Part shown: in pieces, positions 1-11,259 of the stretch | Layout: every line of letters begins with the position of its first letter | Numbering within the stretch: position 1 is the stretch's first letter | Assembly: GCF_947242115.1 (NCBI RefSeq) | Contig: NC_074725.1 | Location: 27,565,723-27,629,722 of the forward strand | Direction: 5' to 3' | Origin: Biomphalaria glabrata | Lineage: Eukaryota > Mollusca > Gastropoda > Planorbidae | DNA: 64,000 nucleotides | Position numbers and translations under genes: made by a program | The notes under the pieces: generated by a model | Told to the model about the DNA's origin: nothing | What the model saw: the letters and a program-made list of their open reading frames with translations, nothing else | Databases searched by the model: none

Positions 1-662
1 ATAAGTCAGCTCTGCAAAGGTCTTTATCTGCAGCTGCGCAGATTAGGCCAGATCCGACCATATTTAACAACGGAGTCAACAAAAACGCTAGCTGTGGCAT
101 TTATACTCTCCCGCCTTGACTACTGCAACGCCAAGCTAGCAGGTATACCTGATGACAAAATAGCCAAGCTGCAACGTATACAGAACAACGCCGCTCGAAT
201 AGTTCTTAAAAAAACTAGACAAGATTCTGCTACTACGCTCTTGCGCACGCTCCATTGGCTTCCCGTGAAAGCGAGAATCGATTACAAGGTCGCCACACTT
301 TGTCATCAGTGTATATATAACAATGAGATGCCCTTGTACCTTAGCGAACTGATTACTCCATATGTCCCCCAGAGAGCCCTGCGCTCAATGGACTCAACGC
401 TTTTAGTGGTGCCACGTTTCTCCCTCAAAAGCTATGATCTGCAGGCTTTTTCATTGCACGGCCCAAAGGTTTGGAACTCACCAGACAGACATGCTACACC
501 ACTTTTAAGAAGAACATTAAGACATATCTGTTTAAAACTTTTTTAGATTAATTGTCCTTTTTAGCACTCGTGTTTGTGTTTGTAATGTTGTTACAGCGCC
601 TTGAGCCTACATTTTGTTTGTTAACAGCGCTTTATAAATAAAATTATTATTATTATTATTAT
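1..662 (+). mobile_element. CR1/L2-like LINE, 3' part (reverse transcriptase tail and 3' end)
   Basis: An open frame runs from base 1 to the stop at 546 and encodes the thumb and C-terminus of a non-LTR reverse transcriptase. Typical family strings are SRLDYCNAKLAGIPDDKIAKL, then LHWLPVKARIDYKV, YLSELITPYVP and GPKVWNS. The 3' UTR ends in GCGCTTTATAAATAAAATT followed by an (ATT)n tail to 662, as in CR1/L2-type elements. No stop interrupts the visible frame, so the copy is fairly young. Its 5' part lies outside the window. Confidence 0.85.
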
Positions 663-1095
663 TAAGGATACTCCTCCATATTACGAATACTCACCACAAA
701 AGGTTCTCGAGTCTACGGATCATCTACTGTACTGGGATAGGCCTATTTTGACTGACAAAACGGTAGATTTCAATCGCCCTGATTTGCTGCTCATCGATAA
801 AAAAGAAATGACCGCTTATTGACATCGCCGTACCACTAAATCATAATTAAAAAAAAAAAGTGAACTGGAAAAACAATGAAAATATGGGAACCTTGGCTTG
901 GAGATTAAGCGTTTATGGAAATTATCTAAAATAACAATATACCCCTTTGCCATATCAACCGAGGGAATAATAACAACTGACCTCACAGATACCTTCAAGG
1001 CCTTTGGCATTCCTAGGAACATTCTCGATGCCTGTCAGAGGGCGGTACTTCTGCAGACCTGCCACATCACCAGAAAATTCCTCGGAGGAAACTGA
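663..1095 (+). mobile_element. Non-LTR element C-terminal fragment (restriction-like endonuclease-type tail)
   Basis: Just after the previous LINE tail the plus strand reads VLESTDHLLYWDRPILTDK, then NRPDLLLIDKKEMTAY. After stops and a frame change it reads IKRLWKLSKITIYPFAISTE and ends at 1095. This matches the common C-terminal domain of R2/NeSL-style non-LTR elements (RPD plus hydrophobic-D-K, then an RLWK segment). It is interrupted and dead. Family assignment is from motif memory. Confidence 0.55.
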
Positions 1096-1929
1096 TAAAG
1101 GGACTACGATGAATTTTGTTTCCCTTTAACGAAACTCGACCCTGTCTTCGCCAGAGAATGACTACTCGTTCTTTTATAATAGTAAGGAAGCTCTAAAAAT
1201 ATTTCCACATGAGAAAGAAATAAACGTGCCTAGCTTGTATTTTAGAAACTCAACTGATTAGTGTACAATGTATCAGACAAGACAAAGTACGCAGTCCCAA
1301 AGGAGGAATCCTCACTTTTATAAAGAATGACTATCACAAACCGCCTTTATATAGGGTTGCCCTGGCTGGTTGTGAAGGTCGTTGTCTAGTTGTTTGAATT
1401 ACTGGGGAGCAACTCCAAGCCATTTGATCCATCTTTTGACGACATCGTCTAGCAGTGGAGCATTAACATCATCTCCCAAAGAGACACAACTCAGATTTAT
1501 AGCTAATAAAATACTTTTCTTAGCTATATAACATATATACACACTAGTCTTCTGAGAGAGACGAACTCCAATTGGTGGCAAGGCTGGAAGGATCAGTTAG
1601 GCGTAGTGCCTTTAAGCTCACATACAGGTAACACACTTGTCATCAGATTACTTCAACACAAATACATCGTCCAACATGGACTATCGTTGATAGGGAGAAA
1701 AAATTCCTACACTCACAACTCTCGGCTAACTCTAACTATAGTCTCCGACTCTGAAACTATCCTCACTCTCACAGAGTCCAGTCACCAACTAACCTCAAAG
1801 TCACACATCTCATCTACCCCTACATACATTCACGTGGACCTGTTGACCAGAATCTCAGCATCTCGTGCAAGCCATGGTAGAGTAAAACTATTTAATACAT
1901 TTTAGCCCTACCATTACAATCACAAACAC

Positions 1930-2165
1930 AGTTTATAACAATGACACGCAACAGAAAAAATGGGCACAAAGCTCAGTCTTTCAGAAGAAAATCTAAATAT
2001 CTTGAACTGCTACTGCACACCAGACAAGAAACTTGATCGTACACAAATTATTAACCATGGAAAAATGTCTGGTTATTGGGGATATGAGTAGTCTCTCTCA
2101 GAGTTGGAACTACCCAGATCTCTATGCCAGTGGGGAAAAAAACAACAATAGACATTTGTTGACAG
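1930..2165 (+). mobile_element. Possible Jockey-like LINE endonuclease scrap
   Basis: The plus strand reads LNILNCYCTPDKKLD near 2000 and, in another frame, KCLVIGDMSSLSQSWNYPDL near 2055. This resembles the exonuclease-endonuclease-phosphatase domain of Jockey/I-type LINEs, whose usual signature is GDFNSHSxxWG. The catalytic D-x-N has become D-M-S. The stretch 1100-1930 before it has no recognisable content apart from short spurious frames. Confidence 0.35.
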
Positions 2166-2254
2166 GCGCTGAAGAGGAAAATATGACAATCTGCATGTTA
2201 TTTTCCTCAAGATTATCCCAAGTTCAAACCTTTTATAATTTTATTTCTTTTCAG

Positions 2255-2407
2255 GGATTTGCGCGAACGCAGATCCCCATACGCAAAAATTACGCACCCG
2301 AGTCACCCACATTTGGGGTGATCGCAGGCTTCAGCCCACCCGATGTGCAATGAGTGAGTCTCGACCTGGGGGAACGGCCGCAGTGATCACCGTTTCTCCT
2401 ATGCCAG
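2255..2407 (+). CDS. Orphan candidate exon, unknown gene
   Basis: A good acceptor (TTTATTTCTTTTCAG, ends 2254) and a consensus donor (CCAG/GTAAGTA at 2408) bracket 153 bp that is far richer in GC and CpG than its surroundings. One frame is open throughout and makes a phase 1-1 exon of about 50 residues. An ATG at 2350 with G at -3 would start MSESRPGGTAAVITVSPMP, so it may also be a first coding exon. I do not recognise the product. No confident partner exon was found. A weak terminal-exon candidate at 18086 would add GKTKKPEY and a stop. Confidence 0.4.
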
Positions 2408-4198
2408 GTAAGTATGAAAATGTGTGGGGTGCATCCGGTCGTCTCTAAAAATTTAATGTAACAACCTTAAGCTTTGCAATATTACAAGAGAATACAGGCT
2501 GTTTAATAGTAAATATATATTTCTTTTATGCGCAAATATGCTACAGATGGTTAAAATATTTTTTGTGCAGTTACACATTATTTTTCTTATTTAATTGAAA
2601 CATAATGTTAAATATATTGTTTTTCAAACATATAATAGGGAAAATTAAAAATCTTCAAATAATTGTGTAAAGAGATAGCTAGTTACCTCCCCTAAGCATA
2701 TTGACATAATATTGTAGTTTAAAAAAAATACACGCTTATGCCACTTGTCTGTTGTCTTTGGCTGCTTCGAAGCGTAGTTGATTTCTCTTGAGAAATAGTT
2801 CACTATATTATACAGTTACTCCGATAGCATAATAGACAAAGAAAAATAATTCATTATTTGTCGGAACCTCTGCATCAGTCGTGTAGAGATTTATAGAAAA
2901 AAAATCTTCTGCCCAGCACGTCTCCTGGTGGCTGATAGGGGAAGGAACCTTAGATGTAAGGTTTTAGTTGTGAATAAACAGCCGCGGACCAACTGGTTTG
3001 CAGTCATGGAGGATGACGTGGGGTATTCCAATGCAGTCGCGTCACTAGGGGGGGGGGGGGTCGGGGGTGCGGTCCGCACCGGGTGACACCTGTTAGGGAG
3101 GTGACAATCAAGTAAAAAAATGCACTTTGTGAATAACTGACAATTTTTAAAAAAATGACACTGGCTAAATATTGGAACGTGGTATTCACAATTAATAAGC
3201 AAATCAGTCTACTTTTTTTGTTTCATTTCGACTAAACACATTTTAATTTTTTAATGAAATTCTATCAAAAAAGTTTAAAATGCTATATCATACTTAACGT
3301 CACAAGGAAAACGCGAAGCCATTTTTTTTTTCAGCTGTATACCAGCTGCATTTATGTCTATGAATACTGCTTTGATTTTAAAAAAAATGTTTTAATCGAA
3401 TAGATTAAATTTCTAGCTAGCACCGTAATATCAGGATGCCAATCAATAGCCATTGAGATTTCGTATGTTGATGATTTCATTTTTCTGTACAAGAAGCTAT
3501 AGAATAACGAAATGTTACAAATGTTACACTTGTTATACTTGAATATTTTAGGAAGAATGGTTCTGATTGCTTCCCAATGGGACGATGTAGCCACTAAATA
3601 GCAAAATAAACAAACTGTATTCTGTTGTTGTCGACTACTTTCAACTAATTGTAATGAAATGAAAGTAGAAATTTGTAACTGAATTTATTGAGTGGCTAAA
3701 ATTAGGTCCGACATTGGAATATTAAAAGACGTATGAAGAATTCATCTGGGTTGAAAAATTGGAAAACAAGAACATCCGGCTACAGATACATTTGACAAGG
3801 AAGTCGTTGCTATGATTGATATAAAGAAAAAAAAAAAACAATGGAAAGATATATTGAAAGGACTGTTTCTATAAAAAGCAGAATATTTGACATTTCGTGA
3901 CCACATTAACAACGAGTATTTATTGAATAAAGAATTTCAATGAGATGATGGAAATGATGCAATCATGAAACCCATAGCTGAAAGCACATTGGTAATGTTA
4001 AAAAGTTTAGACATGTTTTAGCAAACGACGTAAAGATATTAGTGTCAGAATGACTGTAAGCACCTTTGTATTTTTTTTTGACAACACACCTGACATATCA
4101 CACCTGACATAGCACACACATATATGAGATTCAGAAGTTATACGATTTTATGGGAGACGAAAAAACAACTGATGAGATCAACTTACTTTCTTATAGTG

Positions 4199-4663
4199 TC
4201 TAGAAAAGGTTGGAGCTCAAAGAAAAGGTTGAAGCTCAAAGAAAAGGTTGGAGCTCAAAGATGAGGTTGGAGCTCAAAGATAAGGTTGGAGCTCAAAGAT
4301 GAGGTTGGAGCTCAAAGATAAGGTTGGAGCTCAAAGATGAGGTTGGAGCTCAAAGATAAGGTTGGAGCTCAAAGATGAGGTTGGAGCTCAAAGATAAGGT
4401 TGGAGCTCAAAGATGAGGTTGGAGCTCAAAGATAAGGTTGGAGCTCAAAGATGAGGTTGAAGCTCAAAGATAAGGTTGGAGCTCAAAGATGAGGTTGAAG
4501 CTCAAAGATAAGGTTGGAGCTCAAAGATGAGGTTAGAGCTCAAAGATGAGGTTGGAGCTCAAAGATAAGGTTGGAGCTCAAAGATGAGGTTGGAGCTCAA
4601 AGATAAGGTTGGAGCTCAAAGATGAGGTTAGAGCTCAAAGATGAGGTTGGAGCTCAAAGATGA
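4199..4663. repeat. 19-bp minisatellite, about 24 copies
   Basis: Tandem units of GATGAGGTTGGAGCTCAAA. Copies alternate between GATGAGG and GATAAGG forms, giving a 38-bp higher-order dimer. The first copies carry GAAAAGG instead. Each unit holds the palindrome GAGCTC. It lies inside the decayed transposon. Confidence 0.95.
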
Positions 4664-5397
4664 AAAAGCAGCTTCAATGTCTGGAACCTTGGAGGAGTTC
4701 AGGAAATGTATTATAAACCAACAGAATAGCTATTTAATAGATGTGTATAACATTCACTTAATTTATGTGGTCAACTTTCTTTTTCAGAAATTAGCGTTTT
4801 GCCTAGCATATGTTGATACTATTGAAGTACTTTTTTCGTTCTGAAATTATTACCACTAGAGGAGTAAAGTTAAGATCTTTTATTTTACCTATCTTTTTTT
4901 TTTTTTTTTTTTTGGAAGGGAGGTGGAAGATGTACTAGAAGGCCAAAGATACTCAAGACTAGGCCTATCCTTAAACTATTGACAATGTGATGACTAATTA
5001 AACCTTTTCTTCAAAATAAGCTTTAAACGTTAGCGCAAAATGTTATAACAAAAAAAAATGCACTTCTAAAAAAAAAAAAGGCACTGTGATTCAGAAGAAA
5101 AAAAAATAAAAACAAGAAGAAAATGTCAAGCGAGCAAGATGCCGGACTTACTATTTAAGAAGAGAAAAAGAGGTTCATTCTTATGTGCATTGATCGTTTT
5201 TTAACTCTGAGCTTCAAGTCCTGGAAACAATCATTGATGTAGCAGATAAATTTGGAGCAATCCAACCGAAAAATTCTTTAGTTTAAAAACCAGCAAAGTA
5301 TTGTAGATGTCAATTTCAAAATATTGGCGTATATGATGATTTTCTAAAAGGCGACATTTAAACAGAAATACCATGACCGAGAATGGATCTTCTAAAG

Positions 5398-5598
5398 CAG
5401 GGGTTCTCAACCTGTGGGTCGCGACCCCCTTGGGGGTCGATTGTCCTTTTGCCAGGGGTCGCTTAAGACCATCGAAAATATGGATTGTTATTGCCTACTC
5501 TTCTATTGCTGTATGTGTGTGTCGGGGGGGGGGGGTCGCGGCAGAGTGGTGGGGGTTGTAAAAAGGGATCGCCGAGCTTAAAAGGTTGAGAACCGCTG
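5398..5598 (+). mobile_element. hAT MITE (GGTTCTCAACC family)
   Basis: Terminal inverted repeats are CAGGGGTTCTCAACCTG and, at the right end, AGGTTGAGAACCGCTG. The flanking 8-bp duplication is TTCTAAAG (5390-5397) and TTCTATAG (5599-5606), one mismatch. The body carries GGGTCGCGACCCC. These are classic hAT non-autonomous features. A second copy lies at 23401-23593 in reverse orientation. Confidence 0.9.
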
Positions 5599-6165
5599 TT
5601 CTATAGGCAACAAAAGTTATTCTTAAAGAACATAAACGTTGACAGTGTATGATTCATAGGCCACTAAGACCTTAAAAAATATCTCTAAATCATTAACAAA
5701 GCCTTTAACTGTTTCTTACCATCTGCTTATCAGTGGCGTCATGGGAAAAAGGATTTTTACATTAAGAACCGTTTTGAGACAAAGGAACAAACGACACTTT
5801 CACAGAAGTGGAATTTTATTAAAAATGAAACCGTTAAAGACATTAACTTTGATAAAGTTTAAAGTTTTTCAAGTTTGAAATCCAGAAAAAAAAGTGTAAT
5901 TCGCTAATGGTTGCATTGTTGTAAAATTGAACTATAGATTAATGGCAATGTCTTCGATTCTGAAGATTAAGGGTGCGTGCAGAGTTTCACATGACTACGC
6001 AAACCCAGTGAACTATAGATACATTGAAATCAACAATTGATAAACTATATGTATTACAGCGCAACAAACAAACGGGGAAAAAAATGATTTTTTAAAAGGG
6101 GGGGGGGGCACCCTGAGATGACCGCACCGGGTGACACCCACCCTAGTGACGCCACTGACTCTAGG

Positions 6166-7130
6166 CACTAGGTACTCGTTCTGAGTTGTCGTTTCATGGT
6201 CTCGATGGGATGGTCCAGGGTTCGAACCTTTCCCGCCGTCGTTCCCCGCCGGGAGAGTTGGGCATCACTTGGGATAAGGAGTAATTAACTTCAAATCTAA
6301 AGGAATCTCCGAAACTTGTAAAGCTTAGGCCTACTCTAGATTCTAATGACATCAAAGATGTTCAATAATATCCAGATTTTCAATTCAAGTAATGAAGACT
6401 TTATAGAAGAATCTTGCATTGTGAGAATGCGCCATTTGTCTTCACTGTCAGTTCTTAATTGCATCATCGCATTAATTAATAATCCCCACGTGATATGGCC
6501 ACGTGAAGATCTATTTATATATGCCCGCGTGTCATCGTTGGCAACACACTAGAATGTAAGGCCAAGGTTTGGTAACAGCCGACAAGCAGATAAGCTTGTA
6601 GTTTTTAAACTGCTTCAACTGTTGTTCACTATAGCTTATACAAAAGCATTAGAAAAAAAAAACATCTCCAAACATACAATCACGCATTCCCTTTTTTTTA
6701 CATTTGCCTTCATACCGGTACATAAGACCAGGGCCGGTTTTAGGCCGATGTGACCGATTGCTCCAATGGGACCCACGTCTGGCAGGGGCCTCGTACTTTA
6801 CATGAAGTCATAGGCCTATTAATATCAGTTATGTCTCTTGTCACAGACTTGTAAAGATGCAAGACTTATAGGATTAACATATTTTGTGTAGGTGACGTAA
6901 CTTTAATTAACCCACAGTGTCCCACAGGCATCTATTGCGCTTGAGTTGCCTTTTATGCCTGTGTTATAACAAATGTTGGTATAATGATCTGATTAATAGT
7001 AATAGTTGGTATTGTACAAAAGAAAGAGGGTGGAGCCTAGCAAGTATCCATTAAGTTGGGCCCCACATTTCGTCCAGCCATGCATAGAACATGTTAGCAC
7101 AGTGCAAATACTGGGTTTAAAGAGCTTTTA
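6166..7130. other. Non-coding stretch
   Basis: No gene recognised. 6340-6552 has a short open frame without family resemblance. A GGGCCGGTTTTAGGC motif near 6732 resembles the end of the small hAT-like element at 53413. Otherwise plain AT-rich sequence. Confidence 0.4.
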
Positions 7131-7133
7131 TTA

Positions 7134-7610
7134 ACTCACTCTGTCTGTCTGTCTGGTAAAAAGTTTGAACATGTTTTTTTTTTCCCCCATTTCCCTTACA
7201 CGGATCAATTTAAAACTTTAGACAATTATTCATTGAACCAGACAAGACATTAACCAATCAAAAATATTAACCAATTAGTCAATTATTTTTTGGTGATTAA
7301 GTTTTATGTTTGAGATCGAAATAAGGGGAATAAATGCTTTTTAATGAGAGATGCGGATGTAAATATAGATTTAATCCCCTAATTACGCTTTCAGAAGTGT
7401 TTCCTCCCACTTCTCATTCTCGGATCAAGTTGAAATTTTGCATAATGATTCATAGTCGATGACAATACACGAATCTATCCAAAAATTAACTAATTGGTCA
7501 ATTATTTAGTAGTAATTAATTAATTGTGTTTTATATAGCAGAAAGGGAGATAAACCTCTTAATTTTCATATAAGTGGCAGTAATTAGCGGTTCTTTTTAA
7601 AACCTCGCTT
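7134..7610 (+). repeat. Dispersed repeat with two ~215-bp monomers
   Basis: Two related units, starting near 7177 and 7400, share the block CTCGGATCAAGTTGAAATTT, then AATTATTCAT-like and ACCAATTAGTCAATTATT segments, ending in a TAATTAATTA-rich part. Related two-unit copies lie at 62096-62530 (minus) and 63650-64000 (plus). No coding potential. Confidence 0.7.
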
Positions 7611-8221
7611 GTATTTATGGAGATTGTATCAATCAATTTGAGTAAATCTTTCTTTCACCGGCTGTTCTGCGTGGCAAGACTCCCGTCTCTAAACCTCTCT
7701 GCATTACCATGTCATAAGCCACCCTAAAGAGCTATATGCTTTACAAAGGATATTACATAACGGCTAATTGGGTGTGGGGGCAGTAGGGGGGTGGTAAAAT
7801 ATGTTACAATTTGTTACAAGGGAGGAAGGGGGATCTGAACATTTGTTACGTAACAAAACACACAAAAAATCAAATGAAATAACAGGTGCAGTAGTAGCTA
7901 GACTTTCGCGGATGGACAGCGTTTTTAAAAACCTAACCCTATACACTAGCGAATCAAAAATAGAAATAGAAAAATAGAAAGTAAAAAAAGTGGATGACAG
8001 TTCCTTCGTTGATGACAACCAGAAATCATAACTCATGTGAAGGTCAAGGTGACCATGGCTCAGTACTGGAGCAACTACTGACCTAGATTCAGAAATTGTT
8101 AGCTGCTTAACGATGAGCAATGAGAATAAATGTACAGTACATATAATACACTGGTATCTAAATTTTACGTACCGTAACGAATGTTGTTACAGTAAGTCTG
8201 GAGTGGAAATACATTGATGAC

Positions 8222-8566
8222 CAGGGTTGTCCATGGGACATATTTTTCTATCCCATCCCATCCCATCCCATAGTCCCATGGGATGCCAATTACAATATCA
8301 ATATGAATACAGTTCAAATAAAAACATTAAATTCATGAAAGCTTAGGTATAGTGTGCAACCACAGTTTTAGTTAGATCCTAGAACTCATATTTTTGGTCG
8401 GCCATTTTGTTGCACTTACGCAACTGCAAATTGCAACCTAAATTTATTTTTACAATATCAAGTAGGCCTATCGACTACCTTGGGAAATACAAATCTATGC
8501 TGCCCCATCCCATGGGACGTTTCCCATGGGATTCCCATGGTAATAACATTCCTATGGACATCACTG
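8222..8566. mobile_element. hAT-like MITE (CAGGGTTGTCCATGGGA ends)
   Basis: The left end is CAGGGTTGTCCATGGGA. The right end on the reverse strand is CAGTGATGTCCATAGGA. Flanking 8-mers TTGATGAC (8214-8221) and TTGATGCC (8567-8574) form a near-perfect target duplication. Inside are CCCATGGGA palindromes and a short TCCCA tandem run. Non-coding. Confidence 0.75.
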
Positions 8567-8574
8567 TTGATGCC

Positions 8575-10700
8575 CCTTCCTAGCTAGCTAGAGGGGTTTG
8601 GAAATGACGCTTGGCTTTTTTTTTTTCTGAAGCGTCAGGGCGATATCCTGCTTTTTGTTCAAACAAAATTAAATGCAGGTCAAAAATCAAATTTTTATTG
8701 ATGAATCCCAGCGAGTTCGAGGAAAGCAGATCGACGTATGAAATATTTTATTCAAGGGAAGGGAGTGTTAAACTAAACCATTACCATCGGGGAACGCCCA
8801 TGAAAAATTGGCTGTAGTTTGCTTTAGTTTGTTTTTTCTCATGCTTTAGCCTGATTTATAAATGGAGACCAGTGACTGTTAGAAAAACAGATTATTGCGT
8901 GAAATAATTTATTACTGAGAGAGTTCGCTACAATTTAAGAACAGCCTGAAATACGACTATGCTGCTAGCGTAATTTCGTGTTGGTAACTAAATTAAACTA
9001 ATTTTTACATAAATAAATTCTTCTCAAAAATTCGATCGGTCAAATGGATCCGCCAGTGAGATAAATAATATGGTCGCCTTCAGTCCAGAAACGACTATGG
9101 ATCGCCTCGAAGAAATGTTTGGAATTGGCTATGGTTGGTAAGATGTCGCCCACACTGCAATTCCTCCCTGCATCTGATATTTCCGAAGAAACGGCATGTT
9201 CCGATAAACTTTAGGAATTTAGCGGCGTCGCAAACGGTACCCCAGGGTGTAGCACTGTGCTGCAAACTACCTAAAGGTCTTATGCTCCTCCAGAGTGAGA
9301 TAAATAGACAACCGATTTTATCTTATATAAATTACAGACGTTGCTTTAATAAAGAAGATAATTACGTCCTGCGCGTATCCATTGGATAATTTAGTAATGC
9401 AAATTAATATGTGAATTTCACTGTGCTGATCCAGACAACCAGTTCCTTGATCTAATGGCACTATGGAAGGAGCAATGGTTTGAATTTTTCCTAAAGTATA
9501 TGAAATAAGAGATGTGCCTCTTTTTTCTTTGTCACAGTATTTTACGGTTGTTTTTGTAAGTTATTGTTCAGAGTTACGTTTATTAATTTTACTCTAGTTT
9601 TTAGCCTCTGTCCTGAAGTGCCTTTTAAGACACCTTAAGGTTATAGATGGACGGACTTACTTTTTTTTATTTTCAGTAGTTGCCCCTTCATGAAAGGTGT
9701 TGCCCAGCCCCAGATTGACAGCCTGTATACATATTTAGACGGATTGATTTATTTGGCAGCATCTCTTGGCAGTGCTGTTGGTTCTTGGTAGAAATCTGGC
9801 CACAACTTAACAGCTGCTTGAATGGAAGTGTATTTCCTGATACATGTATTCGGTTGTTTGTCGATTAAATCATTCTATGAACGAAGTGCATGGGAGAGCC
9901 ACTGATTTACTGTTAATAATTTTGTTTTTTTCTTTACTTACATTATCAGCCCTAGAGATCTTTAATTAAACAAGGGGAAGTTTACAAAGTTCAAGTGATG
10001 TCCTAAACCTTCATGCTTATATCTTCGTATTGCCAGATTTTTAACAAGACTATTATGAGACCCATTTATTAAATTTAATATGCATAGAACGTACGACCCC
10101 CCAAAACATAGAAACATTTTAAAATGACACATTATAGTATCCATAGAAATTGTTGAATTGGAATGTATTTTTAAAACAACGCCACAGGGTAGCTTAAATG
10201 TATAGATAATAAAGAACATGTTTAAAACAATATCTAGGATTCAATTGGTCCATGTATTATCCAGTGACGAAACGGTTTCTCCCCACCCAAGAATACATTT
10301 GAAGCCACATAAATTAATACAAGAATCAGGGAGGTAAACCAAATCTGCTTTAAGATCCAGCCCAAAACATTTCATCCAATTGATTTCCCAATAAACAAGG
10401 GCATTTATTTTAATGTGTGCAGGTTAGAGTAATTGCTCTTGTTGCCCCCCCCCCCTCTCCCCGGTTTTTTGTCTATAACTAGGACAGAGAAAGGTAAAGG
10501 TGTGATTTCTTGTATTTCCACTGCTGTCTGTCTAAAATGTTCCATTATAATTCCTAAATGACTGTCAAATGTATGCCATATGTATATATTTAAAACATCA
10601 TACTGTAATTTGAGTAATCTATTTTTAAGCATCATGAATGACTAAGATACATTTCCTTTACAACAATAGAACTGACCATTATTATTTGCTCCTTGAATTA
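8575..10700. other. Non-coding stretch with a repeat fragment
   Basis: No gene recognised. CAGGGTGTAGCACTGTGCTGC near 9243 recurs at about 18429, so that part is a dispersed repeat. A GTAAGA donor-like site after 9135 lacks a convincing coding partner. The rest is AT-rich with short spurious frames. Confidence 0.4.
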
Positions 10701-10710
10701 TTTTGATTAA

Positions 10711-10741
10711 TGTATATATATATATATATATAAATATATAT

Positions 10742-10798
<57 letters not shown>
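10711..10798. repeat. (TA)n microsatellite with TAAATA interruptions
   Basis: Long alternating TA run broken by TATAAATA units, followed by T- and A-rich sequence to about 11250 with no coding content. Confidence 0.95.
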
Positions 10799-10803
<5 letters not shown>

Positions 10804-11259
10804 AGTTTTTAAAAGTTGATTGTTACATTTTCTGTTACCCAGTTTTTTAAAGTTGATTGTTAGACTTAAATAATTTTTTAAAGGTTATCGCTCGATTTTA
10901 CTTTTTTTTTTAATGTTTTCTAATATATATTATTATTAGTTTAATTAATATATATTAAATTCTAATAAGTTTAATGTTAGATTTTATTTTATCTAAAAGT
11001 ATTAACCTAACAGAGAAAATGAATCATTCTAATTTTTTTTTCTTCATTTAATTATTGTTTTGCATGTTCTAGCTTTTTTTAATTAATTGTATTATATTTA
11101 TTTCATATTTTGATTTTTTTTTTAATCAATGAAAATCTTTTTTTTAAACATTTAAATTATATTAAAATAATGTCTAAAAAGTCTGTAATTAATAGATAAT
11201 GTTCACATTTATAAACAAATATTATATATAGGCTACAACATTTTGACCAAAAAAAATAT

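Larger units (their letters stand above)
3034..6157 (+). mobile_element. Decayed hAT-class transposon (DUF4371/ZMYM1-like transposase)
   Basis: The ends are inverted: left CAGTCGCGTCACTAGGG at 3034 and right, on the reverse strand, CAGTGGCGTCACTAGGG ending at 6157. Both are followed inward by a GTGCGGTC/CACCGGGTGACACC block. Between them, in several frames, lie scraps typical of DUF4371 transposases: QWKDILKGLFL near 3840, KAEYLTFRDH near 3885, FFFDNTPDISH near 4080, and VLETIIDVADKFGAI near 5225. Many stops and frame changes make it non-functional. The flanking 8-mers do not match, so the two ends may belong to different copies. A 19-bp minisatellite and a hAT MITE lie inside it. Confidence 0.5.

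Noticed and set aside
9020-9145. Exon-like segment ending in GTTG/GTAAGA
   Set aside because: No open frame through it from an acceptor, and the DNA just after it is a dispersed repeat.
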